Shown here in pieces: positions 38,101 through 45,582 of a DNA stretch of 64,000 nucleotides. How positions within the stretch are numbered: the stretch's first letter is position 1; every line of letters starts with the position of its first letter. This DNA is from Streptomyces sp. NBC_01446 (GTDB taxonomy: Bacteria > Actinomycetota > Actinomycetes > Streptomycetales > Streptomycetaceae), in NCBI RefSeq assembly GCF_026340095.1, contig NZ_JAPEPO010000002.1, forward strand, positions 558,001-622,000, read 5' to 3'. A program made the position numbers and the translations under genes. The notes under the pieces were generated by a model. It searched no databases, had not been told where the DNA came from, and saw only the letters and a list, made by a program, of their open reading frames with translations.

Positions 38101-38229
38101 GCCGACGGTGCGGCGGCCGACCGGTCCGGTGCGGTCGGCGGCGGCCGCGCCGGGTGCGGGCAGGGCGAACGTCCCGGCCATGGAGCCGGCCGCGCTCGCG
38201 GCCAGCACGGTTCTACGGGTGACATGCAT
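35104..38229 (-). CDS. Secreted GH2 beta-galactosidase-like enzyme with discoidin domain
   Basis: The 1041-residue protein has a twin-Arg signal (TRRTVLAASAAGSMAGTFAL). The GH2 sugar-binding domain (LDDGWRFALVSPDG, WYRKKFTVP, GSGIYRRARL) comes first. The barrel follows, with LKGVDLHHDLGALGAAV, acid/base Glu in WSIGNEIPDS (about 449) and the nucleophile expected in FLFESESSSET (about 530). Beta-sandwich domains including DUF4982-like sequence are next, and the protein ends with an F5/8 type C-like C-terminus (YPLADASYSGATGTLP). It probably removes beta-galactosyl groups outside the cell. It heads a two-gene operon with GH67. Confidence 0.85.
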   Translation of the reverse strand: MHVTRRTVLAASAAGSMAGTFALPAPGAAAADRTGPVGRRTVGLDDGWRFALVSPDGIADPTGAYADAEQPGFDDAHWRMVAVPHDWSIEQTPTTEHNTTSGTGFLPGGLGWYRKKFTVPAAYAGKRISVEFDGVYMDANVYVNGDLVGNHPYGYTGFAHDITDLLHADGATSNVLAVEVRNRLPSSRWYSGSGIYRRARLVITEPVHVQRWGTFVTTPDLAATLDKGYAKVDVRTAVVNDSGATASAVTVVSTLRDAKGRRVARTESVLKDVGSDPATAHGQMTLREPQLWSIDTPGHRYTLVTDLRVDGRTVDTYRTRFGVRHATFDPDHGFSLNGTHAKLKGVDLHHDLGALGAAVQPDAVRRQLTIMKSMGVNALRTSHNPPAPEVIEACEDLGIVMLVEAFDCWRTGKNLYDYGRFFDAHSDADIAEMVRAARNSPAVLMWSIGNEIPDSTRAEGVEMARRLVADIKAIDTTRPVVIGSDKYRSLPAAGSPADLILAELDGLGLNYNTAASVDALHARYPHLFLFESESSSETSTRGAYQESEHLNTGENHTPGRRATSSYDNNLASWTMSGEYGLKKDRDRRFFAGEFLWSGIDYIGEPTPYNVFPVKASFFGAVDTAGFPKDMYHLFRSQWTDEPMVHLLPMDWTTHKPGQEVEVWAYANVAEVELLLNGRSLGVRSFDAKKTVDGRAYLETTEATHDDKTVTSGPYPGSYTSPNGSAGKLHLSWKVPYAAGELKAVARAGGKVVATDVLRTAGTPHGVRLTADRESVAADGRSLVFVTAEVVDTRGVVVPDAEHLLEFAVKGGGLAGLDNGRQESAERYQASTRTAFHGLALAMVRAGTAPGALTVTATADGLRAGKVSVRVAGPAGGPVTPAEPFAPDPGPGASKYPLADASYSGATGTLPAAILDGDPATQWSNSFQKAATALLPAFDGARPTDWVSVAWAQEREIGRIEVSFTVDAKHSLPASVDVSVWDGKRYVAVRDADIDWAAASGEPTVITFDAVHGSRLRLDLTSRRPGEPAGACGIVALDAAAS

Positions 38230-38307
38230 GAACGAGTCCCCTCAAAGCCAACACTACTCACCAGAAAGCAACTTGAGCGGACTGATTCTTTCGGCTTCGG
38301 GCCCTGA

Positions 38308-38937
38308 TTAGTCAAGGGCCTTACCAAATATGGTGTCGAGGAACTCGTTGCCTGTGAGGCTTTCCGCCACGGCGCGAGCGAGGAGCGCGTGCCCCTCGTC
38401 GCCCGGGTGGACGCCGTCGACCAGGTGCGCCGGGGTGAGCAGGCCGACGCCGGGCAGCAGGGCGAGCCGGTCGTCGCCGCCGCGGAGGGTGTCGCGTGTG
38501 GCCCGTTCGACGGCGTCGCGGAGCTCGGCGAGGGTGGCGCCGAGCGCATTGGGGATCGCTTCGGCATCCGAGCGGCGGACCGGTGAGACGACGAGCAGCG
38601 GCGTGTGCGGATGGCTGGTGCGGACGGCGGCGAGGAAGGCCAGGGTCATCTCGTACAGCAGGCCCGCCGTGTGCGGTGTGCGCGACCAGCAGTTTACAAG
38701 GCGCTGGCGGCGCACCTTGCGGTGCAGCTTCGCGACCTTCTCGACCGCTCGCCGGTGGTTGGCTGTCCGCTTGTCACGGCGCACACGCGGAAACCTCGAC
38801 AGGGCCCGCTGTGCGGCTTCCATCTTCGCGGCGCTCTTCGCCCGGTAGGCCCGCTGTTCGGCGGCGCGCTGACCGTGCGGATGGGAGCCCTGCCAGGGCT
38901 TCGGTACGTCGATCTCGTACAGCACATCGAGGTCCAT
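38308..38937 (-). other. Mosaic ORF: flavin oxidoreductase start + TnpB middle + SGNH hydrolase end
   Basis: One uninterrupted frame of 209 codons joins three unrelated pieces. Residues 1-32 (MDLDVLYEIDVPKPWQGSHP then HGQRAAEQRAYR) are the start of a luciferase-like flavin monooxygenase. Residues 33-80 (KMEAAQRALSRF, NHRRAVEKVAKLHRKVRRQR) are an internal TnpB segment. Residues 81-209 (LLYEMTLAFLAAVRTSHPHT, LVDGVHPGDEGHALLARAV) are the C-terminal part of an SGNH/GDSL esterase with its Asp-x2-His-type block. Each parent is truncated, so an active enzyme is unlikely. It probably arose by insertion followed by deletion. The SGNH part fits an esterase formerly belonging to the hemicellulose locus. 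Confidence 0.75.
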
Positions 38938-39340
38938 TGCGGGGCTCGTCCGACGGGTGGCCTGCCTGGGTGCCGTGCGCGGTGCGGACGATGCGCCGAA
39001 TCTGACGAAGTGTCAAGGGACGCCGGGTCACGCCAGGCCCTGCGTCCGACCCCCGCCTGGCCTCCGTCCCCATCGCTCCGGCGTCGGGGAAGTCCGGCAT
39101 CCCGTCGGCGTTGACCGAAATCAGGAGTAACTGCGGCGGAAGGCGGCACGGTGCACGGCGACGACAAGATCCGCGGGGGCAAGCTCGCCGTCGACGACGT
39201 GGATTCGTCGCGCAGAAGCCGGGGAGCGCGGCGGGCCGGCACCGACAGCATCGCCGTCAGATGTGGAACCAGCTGATGCGTGCCCCCGGGGAAGACGTTG
39301 ACCACCCGGGTCGCTCACTTGCGACGGCCCGGCGAGTCGG
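38938..39340. other. Stretch without supported gene
   Basis: About 400 bases separate the mosaic ORF from the HAD gene. A minus-strand frame contains IHVVDGELAPADLVVAVHRA near 39125-39195 and another contains VVNVFPGGTHQLVPHL near 39260-39305. Both look like coding remnants but match no family I recognise. Confidence 0.4.
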
Positions 39341-40072
39341 TCAGGCGTTCGTGGGTGAAAGGTGGTCGGGGAGGTCGGTGAGCCGTTCGATGCGGAGCAC
39401 CGTTTCGTCTGCCGTCGGCGACGGTCCACCGGTGACGAAGTCGATGCCGCGGTCCAGCCAGATACCGGTGAGCCCGGCGTGGGCGGCTGCGTTCACATCG
39501 CTTTCCAGCATGTCGCCCACGTTGACCGCCTGCGCGGGATCCGTCCGCATCCACCGGCAGGCGGTGGCGTAGGCGACGGGCTTGGCCGCACCGAGCTCGG
39601 TCGGGGTCAGAACCGCTTCGAAGTATTCGAGGAGGCCGAAGCGGGCGAGCTTGGCACGCTGCTGCTCGGGGTCCCCGTTGGTGAGAACAGCCAGACGCGG
39701 TCCTCGGGGGAGACGTTTCAGGGTCTCCAGGCATGGCCGGACGTCGGGATAGCACCGCCAGGACTCCTCGAACACGGTGAGGTAGCGCTCGGCGATCCAG
39801 GCATCCAGAAGGGCGGGACTTTCAGGAACCGACTCGCCGAGCATCGGCAGGAACGAACGAAGCCTGCGTCGGTGGTGCTCAGTGAAGGAGCACTGACCGG
39901 CCAGGTATTCCCGCATGTGGCGCGCCTCCAGCGTCCACCACAACGTCACCAGCTCCTCCGGTGGAGCCGCCGCGTTCGGCGCGGCCTGAACGATCTGGCC
40001 GATCGTTTCCAAGACCGCGCTTCGATGATCGACCAGGGTGCCGTCCAGATCGAAGAAGATCACATCCGCCAT
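39341..40072 (-). CDS. HAD-superfamily hydrolase
   Basis: The 243-residue protein starts at the ATG at 40072. HAD motif I is FFDLDGTLVDH (nucleophile Asp 8), motif II LAVLTNGDPEQQRAKL (about 129-144), motif III Lys in ELGAAKPVAYATA, and motif IV VNVGDMLESDVNAA (about 187-200). A helical cap lies between motifs I and II. This is the arrangement of HAD-IA phosphatases such as YjjG-like nucleotidases and phosphoglycolate-type enzymes; the substrate is not predictable. It is a single gene. Confidence 0.85.
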   Translation of the reverse strand: MADVIFFDLDGTLVDHRSAVLETIGQIVQAAPNAAAPPEELVTLWWTLEARHMREYLAGQCSFTEHHRRRLRSFLPMLGESVPESPALLDAWIAERYLTVFEESWRCYPDVRPCLETLKRLPRGPRLAVLTNGDPEQQRAKLARFGLLEYFEAVLTPTELGAAKPVAYATACRWMRTDPAQAVNVGDMLESDVNAAAHAGLTGIWLDRGIDFVTGGPSPTADETVLRIERLTDLPDHLSPTNA

Positions 40073-40361
40073 AGGTTGATCATCTCGCGGCGTCTGCCTC
40101 TGCCGCCAGAAGGCAGGTAACGCAAGTCCCTTCGGGATAGTTGTCCAGCTCGTCACAACAGGGCGAACGATGGCCGATGCGGCACTGGAACCGCCCGGCA
40201 ATCCGCCCAGTGGCGTCAGGCACGGGCCCCCGCCTCCGGCCAACAGCGTCCAGGTACAGGGCCGTTCCGGCATCCGCGGGCACACGCGCCGCGGATGCCG
40301 GCTGGCACCGGCACCCGCACGCACCCCGGACCGGCCGCCCACGGCCTTCGCGCCGGGGCGC

Positions 40362-40859
40362 TCAGTCGTCAGCGATCTGCAGGGCCAGCGCGAAGTGCTC
40401 ACCGTCAGTCCCTGCCAGGAGGCTGTCGAACAGTCGGGTGAGCCCGTTCACTGCGCCGCATTCGACGTCGTGGTTGGTCCACCAGCTGGCCTCCGCTCCG
40501 AGCAGGGACACCACCCGGGCCGCCGCGCGCTCGGCGGGCTCGACGGGCAGGTGCCGGTGGCTCGGCCAGACCAGGTCGACGGCCGCGACCTGGGCCAGGA
40601 ACGAGGCGGCCTCGTGTGTCTCGACCGGTTCCAGAGCGGCGCAGATCTCAGGGACGGACGGCGGGGCGTAACCCGGCAGGAAGCGCCGCCAGGCCTCGTC
40701 CGCCGCGATCGCAGCCAGCAGCGTACAGATCCGGGCCGCCAGCTCCGGCAGGTCAGGTTCCGGCTCATCAAAGCGCCCGGCCGCCACGTAGACCCGCATT
40801 GGCGTGGAGAGCTCTGCCATGCCGGCTTCGAGCTCGGTCAGGACCCCCATGGACGTCAT
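40362..40859 (-). CDS. Conserved hypothetical protein
   Basis: The 165-residue protein starts at the ATG at 40859 (MTSMGVLTELEAGM). It is acidic and mostly helical, with clusters PELAARICTLLAAIAADEAW, HEAASFLAQVAAVDLVWPSH and LGAEASWWTNHDVECGAVNG. No signal peptide, membrane segment or known motif is seen. The composition is even and protein-like across the whole frame, which supports it being real, but I do not recognise a family. Confidence 0.55.
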   Translation of the reverse strand: MTSMGVLTELEAGMAELSTPMRVYVAAGRFDEPEPDLPELAARICTLLAAIAADEAWRRFLPGYAPPSVPEICAALEPVETHEAASFLAQVAAVDLVWPSHRHLPVEPAERAAARVVSLLGAEASWWTNHDVECGAVNGLTRLFDSLLAGTDGEHFALALQIADD

Positions 40860-41018
40860 GGTGGGATTCTGCCGTACGGACCTGCCCCTCCTCGCCCCGC
40901 ACCCAGGCCAACCAGAACCCTCAAAGCACGCGCGGCTCCTCGATCGCAGCACGCACGCACCCTGCTCCTGCCCCGCGCCAGTCGGACGCGGGCTTCCCCT
41001 CAACTACGCTGTCGCGTC

Positions 41019-41126
41019 ATGACGGTCGTGATCATCGGTGGTAGCGGGTTCCTGGCAGGACACACGGGAAACGCAGGCCGGGGCCCTGCGGAACGCGAAG
41101 GTCCGCAGGGCCCCGGCCTGTCCTAA
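41019..41126 (+). pseudogene. NAD(P)-binding reductase, N-terminal stub
   Basis: The ATG at 41019 opens MTVVIIGGSGFLAGH, the beginning of a Rossmann-fold dehydrogenase or NmrA-like protein (GGxGFLG pattern). After 15 residues the frame enters the terminator hairpin at 41074-41120 and stops at 41124. The rest of the gene is missing, so this is a deletion remnant. Confidence 0.5.
41074..41120. terminator. Perfect 19-bp hairpin terminator
   Basis: CAGGCCGGGGCCCTGCGGA (41074-41092) pairs perfectly with TCCGCAGGGCCCCGGCCTG (41102-41120) around a nine-base loop. It lies about 50 bases beyond the DUF6131 stop codon on the minus strand and would end that transcript. It also closes the reductase stub on the plus strand. 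Confidence 0.85.
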
Positions 41127-41171
41127 GGGTGCATCCCGTCGGCGTACATGTGGACACCGGTCCACGCACCG

Positions 41172-41327
41172 TCAGAAGTAGTGCCTACGTCCCCCCACCA
41201 TGCGCCCGCTGGCGCCGAGGATCCACAGGACCGCACCGACGACGACGAGGATGCCGCCGACCGTCGTCAGCAAGGAGATCCCGACCAACAGGCCGATCAC
41301 GAGCAGAATGGCTCCGAGGACAATCAT
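41172..41327 (-). CDS. DUF6131 small membrane protein
   Basis: The 51-residue protein starts at the ATG at 41327 with AGAGGAACACCC upstream. Two membrane segments (IVLGAILLVIGLLVGISLLT and TVGGILVVVGAVLWILGA) are followed by the basic tail GRMVGGRRHYF. This pattern, ending in GGRRHYxx, is that of DUF6131 proteins common in Streptomyces. The function is unknown. Confidence 0.8.
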   Translation of the reverse strand: MIVLGAILLVIGLLVGISLLTTVGGILVVVGAVLWILGASGRMVGGRRHYF

Positions 41328-41638
41328 GGGTGTTCCTCTCATCAAGTCTTGTCTGTATGCGTCGGGCCTCTGTCCGGCCGACGGCACCTGCTTCCCGCCG
41401 CCTGCATGGCCCGGAGCGGGTCAGAACCCTGCCACCACGGAATCTTGCGGCCGCTGGGTCTCTGCCGTGCTAGCTCCGTGTGCCCACCTCTTGGTGGCCC
41501 ATGCGTCGGCAGTCCACGTCCTTGCCTTCACCGAGGACTTTCCGCCGCCGCGACAGGGGCAAAGACCGGCGTAGTGAGGAAGACAACACTCGGCAATGTG
41601 CCAGGGGTCGACTCCTCCGGTGGGGGCAGGCGGTGGAT
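41328..41638. other. Intergenic stretch between divergent DUF6131 and DUF1206 genes
   Basis: It should contain both promoters. No gene or clear repeat is recognised. Confidence 0.4.
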
Positions 41639-42481
41639 ATGACTACTGGATCGGCAGCGGCACGCGGACGCGGTCAGGCACGACGCGCCGCGCACAGCAA
41701 GGCAGTTGCGGCGGGAGCCCGTGCAGGCTTTGTCGCTCGCGGGATCATCTACGTCCTGATCGGCGTTCTCTCACTGCGGATCACTTTCTCGGACGGGGGC
41801 GGCAAGCAGGCGGACCGGGGCGGAGCCATCGCCGAGATCGCGGGCAAGCCCTTCGGTGCCGCTCTGCTCTGGCTGCTCGGCACAGCCCTGGCGGGTATGG
41901 CCCTGTGGAGGCTGTCCGGGGCGGCGTTCGGTCAGGCAGGGCCCGATGGCAAGAAGGCGAACAAGAGGGCGATGGCCGCAGGCCGTTCTGTCTTCTACGG
42001 ATTCGTCTCGTACTCCGTGTTGTCCTACGCCGCCGGCGACAAGGGCAGCGGAAGCGGCAGCTCGGACGAGAACTCCCGCGACGTCACGGCGAAGGTCCTG
42101 GATTGGCCGTGGGGCCAGTGGATCGTCGCCATCGCCGGCGCCGCGGTGGCCGCGGCCGGTGTATGGATCGCGGTGAGGGCCCTCCGGCGCACCTTCCAAG
42201 AACACCTGAAGATGTCCCGGATGTCGCCGAAGAGCCGTCAGATGGTCACTGTGCTCGGGGTGTTCGGCGGGGCGGCTCGGGGCGTCGTCTTCGCTGCCGC
42301 GGGCGGCTTCGCCGTCACGGCGGCCGTCCAGCACAAGCCCGGCAAGGCCAAGGGCATGGACGACACCCTGCGCTCTTTCGCGGATACACCTGTCGGTCCC
42401 TGGCTCCTGGTGTTCGTCGCGGTCGGTCTCGTGACTTACGGGGTGTTCTCCTGGGCCTGCGCCCGCTGGCGCAAGCTCTGA
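41639..42481 (+). CDS. DUF1206 integral membrane protein
   Basis: The 280-residue protein starts at the ATG at 41639. It contains three DUF1206 repeats, each of two membrane helices: AGFVARGIIYVLIGVLSLRI with ALLWLLGTALAGMALWRL; AGRSVFYGFVSYSVLSYAAG with WIVAIAGAAVAAAGVWIAV; and GGAARGVVFAAAGGFAVTAA with LLVFVAVGLVTYGVFSWACA. Ser/Gly-rich loops separate them. The function of this family is not established; it is often found among stress-induced Streptomyces genes. Confidence 0.85.
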   Translation: MTTGSAAARGRGQARRAAHSKAVAAGARAGFVARGIIYVLIGVLSLRITFSDGGGKQADRGGAIAEIAGKPFGAALLWLLGTALAGMALWRLSGAAFGQAGPDGKKANKRAMAAGRSVFYGFVSYSVLSYAAGDKGSGSGSSDENSRDVTAKVLDWPWGQWIVAIAGAAVAAAGVWIAVRALRRTFQEHLKMSRMSPKSRQMVTVLGVFGGAARGVVFAAAGGFAVTAAVQHKPGKAKGMDDTLRSFADTPVGPWLLVFVAVGLVTYGVFSWACARWRKL

Positions 42482-42518
42482 TCTACCCACGGCGCTCCGT
42501 CAGAACGGGACCTCGCCC

Positions 42519-43442
42519 TCACGCACCTCGGCCTTCCGCCTCGGCCACGCGCCTGCCGACCCGCGCGGCGGTCTCCCGCAGCCAGATGTGGGCCGCGTCG
42601 TGTGTGTGCACCGGGTGCCACCACATCGCCTCCTGCAGGGGGACCGCCTCGTAGGGCGGATCGACGACACGGACGGCGGCGATCGGGGCGAGGAGGCGGG
42701 CGAGCCGGGCCTGGATCAGGGCGATCCGCCGGGTGCCCGCCACCAGCAGCGGCAGCAGCTGGAAGTTGTCGACGGACACCTCCACGTGCGGCTCGACGCC
42801 GAGCATGCCGAGCTGGCGTACGGCGGGGGCGTCGTAGGTCCGCTGGTAGGTGACCCAGGGCAGGCGCGCGAGGTCCTGCCGGGTGAGCCGTTCCTCGACG
42901 CTGGGGTGATCCTGGGCGACGAGGAAGACCCAGCGGTCGTCGTAGAGGTCGGTGGCGGGGAAGTCGCTGATGACGCCGTGCGGCATGAGCAGCCCGTCGA
43001 CCCTGCTGAGCAGGGTGGCCGTGTCGTCGACGACGGTGGGCGGGGTCTGGGTGAAGCGCAGACGGATGCCGGGCGCCTCCTCGTGCACGACTCGGGCGAG
43101 TTCGGCGCCGAACACGGAGACGGCGTAGTCGGATGCCACCAGCTTGAACTCACGGTTCTCCGTCGTCGGGTCGAAATCGGCCTGGCTGGCGAAGAGCCGC
43201 TCCAGTACGTCGTACGCGGTGGAGGTGCGGTCGAGCAGCACCTGGCCGAGGGCGGTCAGCTCGTAGTGACCGCCGACGCGGGAGAGCAGGTCGTCTTCGA
43301 AGTGCCGGCGCAGGCGGGCCAGGGCGGCACTCATCGCGGGCTGGCTCAGCCCGACGCGCTGCCCGGCACGCGTGACGTTGCGCTCCTCGAGCAGGGCCCG
43401 CAGAGCGACGACGAGGTTGAGGTCCAGGCGGGCCAGATTCAC
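42519..43442 (-). CDS. LysR-family transcriptional regulator
   Basis: The 307-residue protein starts at the GTG at 43442 with AAGGGGAAG upstream; a longer reading from 43508 lacks such a site. The helix-turn-helix is in LARLDLNLVVALRALLEERN to VGLSQPAMSAALARLRRHF. The effector domain begins FKLVASDYAVSVFGAELARV. The NodD/PcaQ-like look (RLDLNLVVALRALL) fits regulators of aromatic catabolism. It is divergent from the catabolic operon with a nested dyad between them and very likely activates it in response to a pathway compound. Confidence 0.9.
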   Translation of the reverse strand: MNLARLDLNLVVALRALLEERNVTRAGQRVGLSQPAMSAALARLRRHFEDDLLSRVGGHYELTALGQVLLDRTSTAYDVLERLFASQADFDPTTENREFKLVASDYAVSVFGAELARVVHEEAPGIRLRFTQTPPTVVDDTATLLSRVDGLLMPHGVISDFPATDLYDDRWVFLVAQDHPSVEERLTRQDLARLPWVTYQRTYDAPAVRQLGMLGVEPHVEVSVDNFQLLPLLVAGTRRIALIQARLARLLAPIAAVRVVDPPYEAVPLQEAMWWHPVHTHDAAHIWLRETAARVGRRVAEAEGRGA

Positions 43443-43471
43443 GCGCTTCCCCTTGTTGTTCGACGCCGACC

Positions 43472-43521
43472 AGGGAATATCTGCTCGATGGATGGCGATC
43501 ATCCACATAATCGATTTCCCT
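43472..43521. promoter_or_regulatory. LysR-type operator candidate
   Basis: Outer arms AGGGAA (43472-43477) and TTCCCT (43516-43521) enclose an inner dyad GGATG-GCGAT-CATCC (43490-43504). The nested dyad lies between the LysR gene and the first catabolic gene, 50 bases before the latter's start. Confidence 0.5.
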
Positions 43522-43569
43522 GATCACCGGTGGCGGGTCCAGATTAGTCCCACCGCACATCAGGAGGAC

Positions 43570-44571
43570 ATGTCCGTGAAACCTGCCCCCGCGTCCGCGC
43601 TCTTCGCCGGCCCCTTCGCGCTCGCGACCCTCTCGGCCCCGGACGGCCCGGTGTTCCCCGCACTCGTCACCTCCGAGGCGCTCGTCGTCGACCTGCGTAT
43701 CGCCCTCGACGACGATCAGTTGACCGTCCGCGGGATCCTGGATGACTGGCCGACGGTCCAGCCCCGTCTGCGGTCCCTGGCCGGTGGCGGCGCTGTGGAG
43801 CGCGAGCCGTTGGCGGAGTTCCGGGTGCACGCGCCGGTCGAGCCGCGGCAGGTGTTCCAGTCCGGCGCCAACTACCGGCAGCACGTCATCGATCTGCACG
43901 TGGCCCATCGCGCACCCGGCGACGAGCAGCCGGAGGAGGAGCGTCGGGCGGAGGCCGCGGAGATCATGGACCGGCGGGCCGCCGAGGACCTGCCGTACGT
44001 GTTCATCGGCCTGCCGAGCGCGATCACGGGCGCGTTCGACGACGTGGTACTGCCCGCGTGGGCCGAACAGCCGGACTGGGAACTGGAGTTGGCGGCCGTC
44101 ATCGGCCGGCCTGCGCACGGTGTGTCGGTCGAGGAGGCTCTGGAGTACGTCGCCGGGTACACGATCGCCAATGACCTCACCGACCGCGCCACCGTCTTCC
44201 GCCGGGACATGCCGCAGATCGGCACCGACTGGCTGCGCAGCAAGAACGCGCCCGGTTTCACGCCGCTCGGCCCGTGGATCGTGCCCGCCGAGTCGATCGC
44301 CGACCCCGACGACCTGCATCTGCTGCTGAAGCTGAACGGGGAGACGATGCAGGACGAGTCCACCAAGGACATGATCTTCGACGTGGCACGGATGGTGTCG
44401 TACGCCTCGCAGTCCGCTCAACTCCTGCCCGGTGACTTGGTCCTGACCGGATCACCGGCCGGCAACGGCCTGCACTGGGGACGACTGTTGCGCGACGGCG
44501 ACGTCATGGAGGGCTCCATCACGGGGCTCGGGACGCAGCGCACCCGCTGCGTGGCGGAGGACGCGTCGTGA
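43570..44571 (+). CDS. Fumarylacetoacetate hydrolase-family protein 1
   Basis: The 333-residue protein starts at the ATG at 43570 with AGGAGGAC upstream. The C-terminal FAH domain shows metal-binding acidic residues in WELELAAVIGRPA (ExE, about 176-178), VAGYTIANDLTDR, KNAPGFTPLGPWIV, LNGETMQDESTKDMIF and PGDLVLTGSPAGNG. The family carries out hydrolysis, decarboxylation or hydration of ring-cleavage products. The N-terminal 90 residues are divergent. Its stop overlaps the next start (GTGA). Confidence 0.85.
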   Translation: MSVKPAPASALFAGPFALATLSAPDGPVFPALVTSEALVVDLRIALDDDQLTVRGILDDWPTVQPRLRSLAGGGAVEREPLAEFRVHAPVEPRQVFQSGANYRQHVIDLHVAHRAPGDEQPEEERRAEAAEIMDRRAAEDLPYVFIGLPSAITGAFDDVVLPAWAEQPDWELELAAVIGRPAHGVSVEEALEYVAGYTIANDLTDRATVFRRDMPQIGTDWLRSKNAPGFTPLGPWIVPAESIADPDDLHLLLKLNGETMQDESTKDMIFDVARMVSYASQSAQLLPGDLVLTGSPAGNGLHWGRLLRDGDVMEGSITGLGTQRTRCVAEDAS

Positions 44572-45530
44572 GCCTGGACCGGACCGATCCGGAGGGGGCC
44601 ATCACCGCAGCCGCCAAGAAATATTCCAACTGGGGCCGTTGGGGCGAGGACGACGCACTCGGCACCCTGAACTTCCTCGACGAGACCAAGCGCCGCGAAG
44701 GCGCCGCCCTGGTACGGCGGGGCGCCAGCTTCTCCCTCGCCCAGCGGTTCGACATGGACGGGCCGCAGAGGGGCTGGCGGCGCCGTACCAATCCGGTGCA
44801 CACGATGCTGGACACCGGCACCGATGCCGCTCTCGGCCGCCAGGGCTTCCCGCACGGTCTCGGCGGCGCCGACGACGTGATCGCCATGCCGTTGCAGTGC
44901 TCCACGCAGTGGGACGGCCTCGGCCACATCTTCGACCACGGCAAGGCGTGGAACGGCCGCCCGGCCGAGCACGTTGTCACCTCCGACGGGGATTTGGTGA
45001 CGGGCATCGAGCACATGGCGCCGTACGTCGCCGGGCGCGGGGTGCTGCTCGATGTGGGCCGTGTCGTGGGTGAGGACGGTGAACTCCCCGACGCGTTCGC
45101 CATCACCGAGGAACACCTCACAGGGACCGCCCAAACGCACGGCGTCACGGTCGGTCGAGGCGACATGGTGCTCGTGCGTACCGGACAGCTCACCCGGGCC
45201 CGGCGCGACGGCTGGGGCGAATACGCGGGCGGACCGGCACCCGGCATGTCGTTCACCTCGGCCGGCTGGCTGCACCGCACCGAGATCGCCGCGATCGCCA
45301 CCGACACCTGGGGCTTCGAGGTGCGGCCCAACGAGTTCGACCGCGCCTTCCAGCCGCTGCATCAGGTCGCCATCCCCAACATGGGCCTGCTCATCGGCGA
45401 GATGTGGGACCTGGACTCGCTGGCCGCCGACTGCGCGGCCGACGGCGTGTACGAGTTCTGGCTGACCGCTGCCCCGCTGCCCATCACGGGCGCCGTCGGC
45501 TCACCCATCAACCCGATCGCCGTCAAGTAG
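44568..45530 (+). CDS. Cyclase-family protein (kynurenine formamidase-like fold)
   Basis: The 320-residue protein begins with GTG overlapping the preceding stop. It shows the metal-binding segment MPLQCSTQWDGLGHIFDHGK, a variant of the HxGTHxDxPxH motif in the large subgroup of the family. It also has GVLLDVGRVVG, VGRGDMVLVRTGQL, and the C-terminal HQVAIPNMGLLIGEMWDLDS. Members hydrolyse amides, lactones or cyclic intermediates; in this operon it may act on a ring-cleavage or lactone intermediate. No signal peptide is seen. Confidence 0.8.
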   Translation: MSLDRTDPEGAITAAAKKYSNWGRWGEDDALGTLNFLDETKRREGAALVRRGASFSLAQRFDMDGPQRGWRRRTNPVHTMLDTGTDAALGRQGFPHGLGGADDVIAMPLQCSTQWDGLGHIFDHGKAWNGRPAEHVVTSDGDLVTGIEHMAPYVAGRGVLLDVGRVVGEDGELPDAFAITEEHLTGTAQTHGVTVGRGDMVLVRTGQLTRARRDGWGEYAGGPAPGMSFTSAGWLHRTEIAAIATDTWGFEVRPNEFDRAFQPLHQVAIPNMGLLIGEMWDLDSLAADCAADGVYEFWLTAAPLPITGAVGSPINPIAVK

Positions 45531-45533
45531 CCC

Positions 45534-45560
45534 TCAACCACCTCAGCCACCTCAGCCACC
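45534..45560. repeat. 9-bp tandem repeat, three units
   Basis: CTCAACCAC, CTCAGCCAC and CTCAGCCAC follow each other directly after the cyclase stop codon and run into the hairpin at 45560-45574. Confidence 0.85.
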
Positions 45561-45579
45561 TTGTGGAACAAGGGAGTTC
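45560..45579 (+). promoter_or_regulatory. Small hairpin joined to the ribosome binding site
   Basis: CCTTGT (45560-45565) and ACAAGG (45569-45574) form a six-bp hairpin whose last two bases start the ribosome binding site GGGAG of the monooxygenase gene. The unit AACAAGGGAGTTC is identical to that before the binding-protein gene at 27244. Confidence 0.35.
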
Positions 45580-45582
45580 CCC

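Noticed and set aside
35197-38307. A 1036-codon open frame on the plus strand opposite the GH2 gene
   Set aside because: It is a mirror of the GH2 coding sequence caused by high GC at third positions. The composition is Gly/Val/Arg-rich without domains, while the minus strand has full GH2 motifs.
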